Below are positions 34,040-44,400 of a stretch of DNA of 64,000 nucleotides, piece after piece (positions within the stretch are counted from its first letter, which is position 1; each line of letters begins with the position of its first letter). This DNA is from Pyronema omphalodes. Lineage: Eukaryota; Ascomycota; Pezizomycetes; Pezizales; Pyronemataceae. Location of the stretch: NCBI GenBank assembly GCA_024516155.1, contig JAJJXM010000033.1, forward strand, positions 434,001-498,000, read 5' to 3'. The translations under genes and the position numbers were made by a program. Below the pieces are notes generated by a model, which saw only the letters and a list, made by a program, of their open reading frames with translations, searched no databases and was not told where the DNA came from.

Positions 34040-34801
34040 ATGTTCACCCCACTCCCCATTCTCAACCCAGCAACCCTCAGCACCTTCACACGGTACCTTC
34101 AATCCTCGAACCCATGTTTCCTTCCCCAAGGCAGCCTTACCGTGCCTGCACTTTCCAGCTGGTTTCTTCCCGGTTCCAACAATCTAGATCTAAGCTTCTT
34201 CCAAAAAACTCTTACGGAAGCTCAGTTATCTACTTTTGTTCCTATAGAATCTAGTACTGCTGCTTCGTTTGAAAAATCGCAGTTGCCGTTGGGATTGTTT
34301 CTTCAATATCTTTCCCATGGAGGTGGTGCGGGTAGCGGATCGGCATCGGCGTCCCCACCGGGAAACTTGCCGCATTTATACCTTGCGCAATTCCCCCTCT
34401 TGGATCATTTTCCCCCACTCAAGGAATCCCTTCCAACCCCGGATCTTATCAACGCGGGAAAGGGGGATTTATACACCACCAATATCTGGCTAGGTTACAG
34501 TAAAGGATTGGTTACGCCGATACATAAAGATCCCAATGGGAATATATTTCTGCAGTTGAAGGGGAGGAAGGTTATTAGGTTATGGGCTCCGGAGGTTTGG
34601 AAGGAGGAGGAACTTGGGGGGAGATGGTTGAAGGAGGAAGGAATGGTGAAGAGGAGGGAGACGGGGTGGAAGGAGGAGAGAAGGGGGTTTGAGGTGACGG
34701 TAAAGGAGGGGGAGGGGTTGTTTATTCCTATGGGGTGGTGGCATGCGGTTAGAGGGGTGGGAGAGGGAGTGTGTGCGAGTGTTAATTGGTGGTTTCGGTA
34801 G
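34040..34801 (+). CDS. JmjC-domain Fe(II)/2-oxoglutarate oxygenase
   Basis: A single exon encodes 253 residues. The C-terminal half is a compact JmjC/cupin-8 domain: WLGYSKGLVTPIHKDPNGN carries the iron ligands His162 and Asp164, FLQLKGRKVIRLW is the following strand, and GLFIPMGWWHAVRG carries the distal His235. The conserved SVNWWF ends the domain. The small size and lack of other domains resemble the JMJD5/JMJD7 hydroxylase group rather than large histone demethylases, so the substrate may be a protein side chain. A Gly/Ala/Ser-rich insert (about 94-107) and a charged insert (about 185-215) are probably surface loops. No signal peptide. It converges with another 2OG oxygenase gene 900 bp downstream. 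Confidence 0.88.
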   Translation: MFTPLPILNPATLSTFTRYLQSSNPCFLPQGSLTVPALSSWFLPGSNNLDLSFFQKTLTEAQLSTFVPIESSTAASFEKSQLPLGLFLQYLSHGGGAGSGSASASPPGNLPHLYLAQFPLLDHFPPLKESLPTPDLINAGKGDLYTTNIWLGYSKGLVTPIHKDPNGNIFLQLKGRKVIRLWAPEVWKEEELGGRWLKEEGMVKRRETGWKEERRGFEVTVKEGEGLFIPMGWWHAVRGVGEGVCASVNWWFR

Positions 34802-35702
34802 GGAAACCTGGGGCGAGCGGGGAGTGAATTGAGCGGCTGATATTAGAGGGATGGAGTGTTCGATGATAAAAGGGTGAGAGCATGAGAGCGGAGATATATT
34901 CCTGTCATGCTTTGGTATTTGATTGTAAAAGATACATAGCAGCAATCTAGCTGAAATAAGTAATCAGGAATTAGGAGTAGAGGATAGGCGTAGCGCATTA
35001 AAATAGGGGACGATCTGGTGTTATTTTATGGAGTCTTGGTGTTGGGGGATATATATAGTGGCGTTTTATTTTGTTTTATTTTTTTTCTTTCTTTTTTTTG
35101 GAGGGGAAGGTAATACAATTCAGATTCATTGGTGAGGGATATTGGATTTTGATTGAAGAAAATTTCTCCAATTTTCTGGAAGCGGTAGCTGGGTGATGTT
35201 ACATGATAATTTTAGTCAATGATGCCGCATCACGTATTACTGAACTGTATTCGTGATGAATTTTAATTTTGTTGTGAGGCTGAGGCTTACAGAGGATGTC
35301 AATTTAATAAATGCATTCTTGGTACGTCTAGGGAGGATTAAGTTTGAATGGAGCAGTGGTTCTGTGGTACATGTACTCGGGAGTTACGTTAAGTCGAGAG
35401 CATCCCAGACAATTTGTGTATAGCAACAGCAGAATTGTAACCATAACTCCAAAGCTTCCCAGAAATAGATTACAGGATTAAGAAGTATATAATAGCCTAT
35501 CTTTATCATATGTACCTTCAAAAATCTGTCGCTTCATGGGATGCAGTGGCTCTGGAATTGCCTGTTGTATGAGGGATGAAGTCAGGCGCAGTGATACAAC
35601 AGGGAGCCAGATTTGCTCTTATATACGAGTGCATTCAAGTTTATAAAAGAAATCTTTATGATTTATTATACTAAGAGACTGTTATATATATTGGTTAGAA
35701 TT
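34802..35702. other. Intergenic space between convergent oxygenase genes
   Basis: AT-rich 3' flanks. No gene, RNA or repeat of note apart from short T-runs near 35070-35100. Confidence 0.5.
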
Positions 35703-36528
35703 CTAAGCATCTTTCACAGCCCCTTGTTCCGCAGCGGCTTTAGCCTTTCTCTCCTCCCTCGTCACCACCACCCTTTCAAACATCACGTCCGTCCTCATTG
35801 TTAACTTTATCCCTCCGGTAACCTGCTCACCACTATGCACCAACATCCTCTGTTGAAATACTAAAATCCTGCCCATTTTCGGCTCAACATCCAACCACTC
35901 CTTCTTATCCGGTGACCAAAACCTTGTCGCACCACCCTCCAAATTATTTCCATCATTCAGATACAAATGAATCGTCAAAAAGCTCTTCGTCTGGTTCTCC
36001 TTATCTTCATATAGCCCATCACAATGTGGCTTAAAGTATTCCCCATCTCCATATTTCAAGAATCTCAACATCGGATTCAATCTACATTTCCATTAGCCAT
36101 GTCTTCGGCAGCGAGTGGGGAAGTGTGAATCTCCAGAATAAGGGTGCTTACCTAGCAACTTTCCAATATCCTGTCTCACCTCTTGCTTTACTCCAGTTTT
36201 GTTGTTTCTTTCCAGTAACTTCTACCCACTTGCTTTCAGGGCCGATTTCCATTACCCCTGCTTCTTCAAGACATCCGCGGATCCGGTCGTATATCATTGT
36301 TGCAGTATCGATGTCTTCGCGGAGGATCCTGGAGCTATGTCGGAAATCGCTGATGTAGGATGCTTTGTCAGCGGCGGGCTCCCAAGGACCGGTAGATTCA
36401 GCTAGTGTAACTAGGGATGCGCATTCATCGGCGGAAAAGACGTTGTCGAGGATGAGGGCAAAGAAGGGGCTGTAACTTTTCCCCAAGGGGGTGGAAGAAA
36501 AGTCAATGGGGGTTTGTATGATAGACAT
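35703..36528 (-). CDS. Prolyl 4-hydroxylase-like Fe(II)/2OG oxygenase
   Basis: Exons 36528-36152 and 36081-35703, joined by a 70-nt phase-2 intron, give 251 residues. The P4H alpha-subunit-type catalytic core is clear: LRFLKYGDGEYFKPHCDGLY contains the iron ligands His145 and Asp147; FLTIHLYLNDG and LEGGATRFW are core strands; MLVHSGEQVTGGIKLTMRTDV holds the distal His208 and Lys218, which would bind the 2-oxoglutarate carboxylate. There is no signal peptide, so this is a cytosolic or nuclear member rather than a collagen-type ER enzyme. The N-terminal region has DNVFSADEC, typical of the family's start. Substrate unknown. The C-terminus is Ala/Lys/Glu-rich. Confidence 0.92.
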
Positions 36529-36757
36529 AGTGAATTTGAGTTGTATTTTCCTTTGGGTATGATGAGTGTATATTTGATGGACGGTTACGCTTCGAATGTG
36601 TGGAAGAGAGGGGGTTTTAAGCTGAATTTTGATACCCGTGACTCACAAGACCGTACCAGGATCATTTCACCGGAACTTCTTAAAAGCGGGTAGGGCTGAC
36701 AACATCATCCAATTCATCTTCCCCACTTCTCACCCGCATCCACTACTTTGTTTCTAT

Positions 36758-37437
36758 TTATTCCATAGCCGCCGTCGCAGCAGCAGAAAGATATCCATAC
36801 GTCAGAGTAACATGCCACATTTCCGACTTCTCCACCAGCTTATCATAACCATGCAACGGACTATTTGGGTTCTCCATCTCTTTCTTAGCCCATGATATAT
36901 GCGCCTCCTTACTTTCCCAGGCAACTAAAATAACAAACTCATTATGATTTCCTGAGTCGGTTGAGATTTTCGGAACTCTGAAGCCTGCTGCATACCCAAA
37001 ACATCCCGGTGCAGTATCAAGTAGCTTATTCACAGCGTTCTGCTGCTTCCATATCTCATCCTTCGTAACCTCCTTCTTCAGCGTTAAAACCGCCGTTTCA
37101 ATCACCCGGCCAAGTTCCATAATCTTCGCAGGGTCTTGTTCCAATTCCGTATCGATTACCGAGTTTTGTTCGTTTATAGAATCTTTAGTATCTTCAAATC
37201 CCGCAACATCTATATATATACCCGAATTTCAGTTTCAGCGCACGACAAAACAAAAACAAAAACAAAAAACAATCTTCGCCAGAGTGATAAAATACCAAGA
37301 TATGTAGTCGATCTTTCTGGATGTTCATATTGTGGACCAGACCAGAAGCGATGACGGTCCAAGGCGCCTTCATCATCGGCGATGGTACGAACACCGGTCG
37401 GGGTTGTGTAGGAGATGATGCGTGTGAGATGGGTCAT
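36758..37437 (-). CDS. Small protein with possible dimeric alpha/beta-barrel fold
   Basis: Exons 37437-37296 and 37209-36758, with an 86-nt phase-1 intron, give 197 residues. The N-terminus MTHLTRIISYTTP could be a first barrel strand. CFGYAAGFRVP, then NEFVILVAWESKEAH and MWHVTLTYGYL near the C-terminus have the alternating strand pattern and the W-x-S-x-E-x-H motif seen in ABM/stress-responsive dimeric-barrel proteins. I cannot assign a reaction. The middle (about 48-110) is helical and charged. There is no signal peptide. It lies head-to-tail with the 2OG oxygenase gene, about 230 bp upstream of it on the same strand. Confidence 0.75.
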
Positions 37438-39273
37438 GGTGTTGATGATGAGGGTGATGAATTGCGGGGTGGATAGAGAATGAATGCACGCGACGCGCTC
37501 CGTTGATAACCGGTTGATGATATGCAGGTGTAACTATGCTACTCATGGTATATGACTCGGTTTGTGGATTCGTGGTTTGGCGGGATTCCGGAGTGGTGTG
37601 CTTAGGGTGGTGGTAATTGTTAATAACGAATGCTAAATCCCAGATAAATGGTAACGCCATTACCAATGACCTGTAATGCGTTTTTTACTAATTATTCTCA
37701 TGCTTGTTCTTAAAGTTGGAGCGTGGAAAATAGGAGGTAAGGCCTTGAAACAATCGAATCGTCGATTTAGATCAAAGAGCTGAAGTAGTGTATGAACCAA
37801 CACTCATGCCAAATCAAACAATGATGTACTCTGTGTTGTATAATCCAAACTTGTCTACCTTGACTATTGTAACCAAAAAAAACGGAATAAAAACAGAACC
37901 ACACGCTAAATAATCGAACCGACACAACCTCGAAGCAGAGTTACTTAGATATTGAAAATCAAAGGGATTAAGCCGCTCGAGATCGTCTTCCCAGATTATG
38001 TGGGTTGTGCAGAAAAAAGTTGTAATGGCTCAAAGTCGGCGTCCACTGACGGAGGAAACATCCGTTGTTGACTCATGGCGATTTATGTACCGTAATGGGA
38101 CGAAATATAGTATTCGTGTCAAAGCCTCGTCCTGGAATAATATCCTAAATTAAACCGTGCCTCTCTCATCTGCACCATTGCTCATCTGATAAACACAGCC
38201 GGTGTAGGCTAGAGGATAAATAGTTGAATCAAGGCTGGAGAAGTATCTAGAAGTTATTATAGTCCCATGAACTCTGACGTCAGTTGGCATTTGCTGTCAA
38301 TATAGCTGCTGACACATCGGCAAAATTGTGCGGTCTCGGGCAAATCAATCCAATATCCGGTTCAATATCAACAACTAGGCTGCCATCAAGTACTGATTCG
38401 ATGTTTGCTGTTTACAAAATATTCGTCTGAGCTGATTTGTAGTCCGGAGTAGAGGCAAAGTCCATATTCGTGGCATAGTTACCGAGTCTAGTATGATCGG
38501 AGTCAGCTCGGTGACGAGGGAGACTGATTATTTGTACCTTTCATCCCTTTCCCTCAATGAGGTAGATCACTAAACGATCCATCAATATGACCTGTCGTTC
38601 GTCGCCATTGTAATCATGTTATGGTAATACTAATCCTGGTGTTTATAATTTGTCTGGGGGCGGAAGGGGGTTGGTTATGCAGGTGGTACAGATCGAATAC
38701 GAGGTCGAAGGATTGCGGTAAAAATAAATTCGAGTGCAGACCTGGATTTATGCTTAAATCTAGGCAGAAAATTTTCGGTGGATATATATATAACCCGACT
38801 CCCCGGGAGGCCCCTCTCAAGACCCAAATCGGTTCCTGAGGAAGCCGGTTTAATGGCGATTGTGACAAGTCATTTTCGAGTAATCACTTTGGCTTGCTTC
38901 CTCGGAGATGCACTCAAGTTATCGACATCGGTTATTTTTCTCGATCGCGTCGGTGATTCAGCGACATGCATCCGTTTTGGTTGCCGGTCCGATCATGATT
39001 AGCGAAACTATATACGGAGCGGGTACGATACAGAGATTCTTGATGTAAATAATGCTTAAACTCCAAACGAATTTTTCTATATACTTTGTTTATACAACTG
39101 GAGAAACAAAAGATATTGTACAATTGTGGTAAGGAAGCTGACGTCATCGCTTATCACTACTTTGTGAGCTTCCTACCGGCTGATAATTCCTCGACAACGA
39201 AACCCCACAGATTTACAGAACTTTTGAGGGTCTTGTCTTGTATTGTCCTTCCACCATTCCAGATATGAGTCAT
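37438..39273. other. 1.8-kb intergenic stretch, no gene seen
   Basis: Promoter side of the small barrel protein gene and 3' flank of the mitochondrial protein gene. Frames near 38610-39150 have no recognisable content. No repeat or RNA gene seen. Confidence 0.45.
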
Positions 39274-40401
39274 CTACTGCATTCCCTCCAATAACTCAGG
39301 GTCATCCAAAATCATTCCCTTCCGCCCAACAACCTCCCTCAGCATCTCCCACTCCTCACCCACCTCCTCACCATGCTTGTGGGGATCCTCAAAACCCCAA
39401 GCCATAGCAATTCTATCCAGCGCGGCTCTCTCCTCCTCCCTCAACCACCTCTCCCTCAACGGGGTTCCCTTAATATATCTAACACGAACCATCTGATCAT
39501 TCCTTGTTCCTACCACAAGTAGCGCGGTAAACGCCGTAAATCCCGTGTAAGCCAACAAACCCGAAAACGCATATTTCTTCGCCAAAGTATGTTCAACAGT
39601 ATCCTGGAAAGCCGCCAACTGATCCGCGGCAATCCACAACGCAACCGGAGATACCGCAGCCAATGTCGCAACCGGAAGCGCTTGGCGGATCATCTTATTG
39701 CGTTGCCATGCAGGTGTCGCATATGAGGTGTCTACAATGTCTAACGCAGTCTCCATGTTACGGGTGTCAATGGCTACATCGAGTGCTGCCTCGGAAATCT
39801 CGGTAGGGATCGCATATTTCGCCTGCTTGGGGTTGGGGGTCTTGAGAGCTCCACCACCCTCGGGGATATAAGGCTTATTGGCGTAGAGAGAAAAGACCGC
39901 CGGAATGGGGGTGGGGTCTCGAGTAAGAGCCTGGAGAGATATGAAGGCGGAGAGAAGCTCGGTGGTGAGGAAAACGCGGGGGTCAGCGAGGAGGTCGTAG
40001 GCGAGGTTTGTAATTCTAGTGAAGTCTGCGCTGTTTTCGGTGAAGAGAAGCTTCTTAGACTTAGAGGTAGGGGAGGAAGTAGATTCGGGCTTGTTGAGGG
40101 AGAGGACATGTTCGACATGAGCGCGGAGGGAGACGAGGGCGTCAAGGACGGCGAATTCGGGAAGGTTGGTTTCCGGCGAGGAAATAAGGTGAGTGTTAAT
40201 TGACGAAGAAAGAGAGTTGAAGTCAGTCAAATGTGCTTTGAAGGGCGACGTAAGAGCTGGTGCTGGGGCGGCGGCGGCATCTTTGAATGAGGGAATCGTC
40301 GTCGTGAAGGCGCGAGCAGTCTGGACAGTCGCAGGTACAATCCGCCGGGGGATATGACGCGCGCAGACGCGTACCCGTGGGAGGGCAGTAAGGACGCGCA
40401 T
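39274..40401 (-). CDS. Mitochondrial inner-membrane-type protein, 375 residues, unnamed
   Basis: A single exon. Residues 1-35 are Arg-rich and free of acidic residues (MRVLTALPRVRVCARHIPRR), with a later AFTTT, a good mitochondrial presequence. Residues 55-240 are helical and soluble. Two membrane segments lie at about 241-262 (ALPVATLAAVSPVALWIAAD) and 277-298 (YAFSGLLAYTGFTAFTALLV), separated by a short loop. The C-terminal domain has VRVRYIKGTPLRERWLREEE followed by an acidic, soluble end. This architecture is typical of fungal inner-membrane assembly or ribosome-associated factors, but I do not recognise the family and assign no function. The antisense strand also has open frames, caused by high GC at third positions. 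Confidence 0.83.
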   Translation of the reverse strand: MRVLTALPRVRVCARHIPRRIVPATVQTARAFTTTIPSFKDAAAAPAPALTSPFKAHLTDFNSLSSSINTHLISSPETNLPEFAVLDALVSLRAHVEHVLSLNKPESTSSPTSKSKKLLFTENSADFTRITNLAYDLLADPRVFLTTELLSAFISLQALTRDPTPIPAVFSLYANKPYIPEGGGALKTPNPKQAKYAIPTEISEAALDVAIDTRNMETALDIVDTSYATPAWQRNKMIRQALPVATLAAVSPVALWIAADQLAAFQDTVEHTLAKKYAFSGLLAYTGFTAFTALLVVGTRNDQMVRVRYIKGTPLRERWLREEERAALDRIAMAWGFEDPHKHGEEVGEEWEMLREVVGRKGMILDDPELLEGMQ

Positions 40402-40670
40402 AGCTGGGGGTGATGAGGCGGAGATGCAGTGCGGCGGGGTGAATTACGGAACGATGCGGTAGAGTTCGGGGATGCCGCCAGCACTGATTGGGCAATTCGT
40501 GTAACCGACGCAGCGTGAATCTGGGGAAGATCGCCGAGCTCCGAGAGAAATAATCTGGATTTACATCAAAAGAAATTGATCGCCGAACACATAATTACGC
40601 CATTAACCGCCAACTTCAGCAAAAATAAACGGCTATGCGCTATTCACTACGGAGAATCGGCAAAAAGATA

Positions 40671-40756
40671 TTCCGTTACGGGGAATTGAACCCCGGTCTG
40701 GCCGGTTTATTGCTCTGCTTGAGAGCGGCCGATGCTAGCCACTACACCATAACGGA
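40671..40756 (-). tRNA. tRNA-Glu (anticodon CUC) with a 14-nt intron
   Basis: A full cloverleaf is readable on the minus strand. The acceptor stem TCCGTTA/TAACGGA pairs over 7 bp and the discriminator is A. The anticodon stem GGCCG/CGGCC is perfect. The loop is C-T-CTC-A, then an intron at 40706-40719, then C. The T arm is CGGGG-TTCAATT-CCCCG. The intron's AGAGC can pair with GCTCT in the anticodon arm, as expected for splicing. Box A (TGGTGTAGTGG) and box B (GGTTCAATTCC) are intact, and a T-run terminator follows. The mature length is 72 nt before CCA. Confidence 0.93.
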
Positions 40757-41381
40757 TATGTTTGATTAAACATTTTACCAATATTATATTCAATTAATGT
40801 CTTCACAAGCTGAGAATCGGCAGCAAACGGCCAGTGGATTAGTATTGAAGATTTTCAAGTCGTTTTCAATATACACATCGTCGACTACATATCGTGTACT
40901 TCCCATGGTTCTGGTACCGAGATGTGCTGTGACATTATCCGGGGGTTTCAGAAATACAACCATACACACATCACCTCTGCCTTTTGATTGCAACGATGGC
41001 AACTTCGACCGGTCAACGAAACTGGACTGCAGTGGCAAAATCGTCAAACATTCATCTATGTAGTGCAAGAACAAACTAGTCAATCAGGCTGACATCGGAA
41101 CTCGCTAATATCACGGAACTCCATGCCCTGTATCAACCTATCACCAGATAATGCACCGACACACTAGGATCTACAATTACGAATCAATGCTCAAAGATAC
41201 ATTCGATTGAGACCTCTCGAAAAATAACAGAATATTGTCATATCTTTATAGTTATTTCAGGTTACTGTAGCGAGATTTTCACATGAACGAGATGGATTAA
41301 AACTAGTTTATCGGACGAATTGTTTTGCGAATCGAAAAACAAGCGTCGTCTCTAAACACCAACTGGTTACCGGAACATATA
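40757..41381. other. Spacer between tRNA-Glu and its decayed inverted copy
   Basis: 625 bp with no gene. A plus-strand frame from 40797 has no recognisable content. Confidence 0.5.
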
Positions 41382-41472
41382 TCCGTTATGGTTTAGTGGC
41401 TAGCATCGGCAGTCCTGAAAAATTAAGCATTAAACTGGCCAGACCGGGGTCAAGGAATTCCACATAACGGAA
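41382..41472 (+). pseudogene. Decayed tRNA-Glu copy, inverted relative to the intact gene
   Basis: The plus strand repeats the tRNA-Glu at 40671 in the opposite orientation. The first 29 bases match except one G-to-T change. The acceptor stem TCCGTTA/TAACGGA, box A and the segment GGCCAGACCGGGGT are kept. The anticodon region is scrambled (no CTC in a proper loop) and the T arm carries an insertion that destroys box B and the stem. The flank AATATCTTTT after the 3' end is shared with the functional gene, so the copy includes flanking DNA and is not a reverse-transcribed tRNA. Confidence 0.88.
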
Positions 41473-44400
41473 TATCTTTTATTTTCAAGTTTTTACAGCA
41501 ATTTTGTACTTATAAATCAACGAAATGTCATTCTGTGACTTCATTTTGGACAAATTGGGCTTTCAAGTCTATCAGGAAAATCCTCTCATTCTCACGGATA
41601 AGAGAACCGAAGGATATAGGATCGCCTTGAAAGTTTCGAGTGAGACATCTGGTGTTGACGACTAACTACGGCTGCGGAGAGTTCAGCATGTAGCCCTGTG
41701 AAATCTGCCGTCTCCTGTTCATGGCACTCATTAGAAATTCAAAGCTGAATTTGAACTGCTGTCATCCACGCGTACATCTGCCATGTTGCAGTCTGAATGT
41801 AAATTCACAACACATAGACATTCCAAAAAAACTCGGTATCTTCGTCCAACAAACGCAAACAAATCCGTGGGGGCCAATATCTAGAAATACATTAACCAGC
41901 CAAAGCGGGCCGCATCATTCGAAAAGGAGGAATCTGACTTGCAGTGTGCGGAGGCCAATCAAAAGTACCTTTCCAAGAGCCGTGCCAAGAGTGAAAAAGG
42001 CGTCCGAAATGAGCTGCCTGAATATTCTTTTCTAGCTCAAGCATAGCCCTGTATATACAACTTGCTACGATCAGCGACATTTACTGCGTGATCATATACT
42101 TACCAGGATACTTCCTATTATATTTTCTGCGGAGAGCTAGCTGTATGAGACAGTTCAAACGGGTTTCGACAAAACATTGTGCAGCGTCGATCCATTTCGG
42201 GTTGAGCATTTACGATCCGCTTTTTCCGCTTATCGTGATTGAATGAAGGCGCTTCTAAATAAGTCACAGAATTTTTGTTTCCACGGTTGAATCTGACAGC
42301 TGGTTGACGATAGGTGGCTGTGTATTGTGTACAGGGCAAAGCAATGCGTAATGGTAACTCTACAACTACCGAGTGGAAGCGAGATTCTCCACCAACGCCG
42401 TGGTACGTATAATGTATGAATCCCCGCACATGAAGAATCACTAGGAGGACCTTGAAGGGTGCTTGAAGTTCTAACAAGTCTGGCTACAGGTACACGTTGG
42501 GTGAAGATACAGGGATACAGCGGGGTAGTACATTAGTGTTTTAACAAAAGCAATGAGCATCGGATCAATGAGGTCCACGATCATCCGATAAATTTTTCTT
42601 GTACTAATGTCATCTAGAAAAGAAAGAAAACCACAGTTATACTAAATATAAGGACTAGTGTCATTAGACGAAGTCACGAAGAGTCTGGGCTTTTTTGCGG
42701 CTGTCAGCGGATCTGTTGTCTATTGTGCAGCATATATTGTACATACCGGTAGTTAGTAAAATCGGCGCGGTTGGGAATGGGCACCTTGCGGGCCCCGCAT
42801 TGCCCTATTTCATCTCTACCCCGTTCATGCAGATAGACGAAGAGGGTCAACCATAGTATCCATCGTGGAGTGGCCACGACGGTAACCAGGCGAAGTTTGC
42901 CCGTGCGAACCATCCCCAAAATATCAGAGAACCAATATATGCTAGAGTATCATGGGATAAAGGTCCAATAAATGATTCTACCAAGTACTTGAAGACCCTG
43001 TCAAAGCAAGACTTCGGCAGTAAGAAATCGTGAGTCGAGAAATAAGGCGTCCCCGTGCAGTATTGCCTTGGGCAATAAGCACAGTGTTTCATCCCTGTAC
43101 AACTGTTTCCAAATGGGAAATCCTCCTTCCCACTAATTACTCATTGACTCACACAAAAAGTAACAGTTATCACTTGTATTCAGCTCATCGACAAGTTACT
43201 TAGGCTTCGCAAGCAGTCGGCTGATGGTGGCAAATTCTTACAGGAGTATCCATGTTAAAAGTGAATACTGTTGCTAATAGGAAATGTAGTGTTTGAAGTT
43301 TCATTATGCAGCAAAGTGGGAACAAAATGGACATATATGCTTCAGATATTGGTCTCAGAACTCTTCTACATCTTCTTTATTTACAATATGTTCTTAATAG
43401 CACTTCCCTGTCAAAGAAACGTTACATTGACTATTCGGATGCCTTCCAAACTTAGAGTAATGCCCGATAGCCTATTGTTACCTTCAGGAAACCCCTATTC
43501 GCCACACGGGAGCAGTTTTTATTCCGACGTGTGGACCCTCCAGCAGACGCCCCGGCCGGCGCTTGACCTGAAAGTTGATCATACGTTCTTGAGGCACCGA
43601 TCGGTATGGTTTGTCGGTGAAGAATCAAAATCCGAGCTATATGAAGACGTTATCGAGTGATGACCAGTGATACACCCGGGGTGATCACTCGCTTGGGGTT
43701 GTTCTCGTGGGGGCTAGCTCGGCGCGCTTCAGGGGTTATTCTGGTACCGGGCCTTGGCAAATGCATGGATTCTCGGCTTGCCAACAGGGATCCTCGGCTC
43801 CGTTAACACATCACCGACAAATGGGTCAGTTGGTGTGTTAGGAACCATAGAATACTTTCATTATTGTTACTGTTCAGGTAAACAAGTCCTGGTATTTTAC
43901 CTTTTCGGCGCTGGTACATATCACAGTCGGAGTTTGCTATTCGATTGATGATACTAGCTAGGAAAGACCTAGTTGGGCTGATGGCTCTTTTTGCAAGGTA
44001 TACCGAAATGGTAAGTACTTCGACGCTGGTGATAGACAAAGCTTGTTTTGACAGATCGGATCTTCGCTGGACGGGACTTGATTTTGAGTTTTGACAGGGC
44101 ACGCCTTGCTATGCCTTTCCCGCCTTGCCTTGTCACTTTCATTCTTCTCAAACACTTCTTTCTGGTCACTTTTTGACGTCCTAAAAGACATAAATTCTCC
44201 GCTAAGCAGCGTATTTCAAGAATAAGAAAGCTCATGTGGATTAACAGGCCTTCTTAATCGGGACACCTTGTCAACTATCAACTGCCGCAAACAACGTGGT
44301 TAACCCACCATGTTCTGTCGCCTGGCGAACAGCATTTCCATTTAGAGTTTAAAAAACGGCTGATGCAGGCAGTTCCTTCGTTTTCTAACGGCACGGACCG

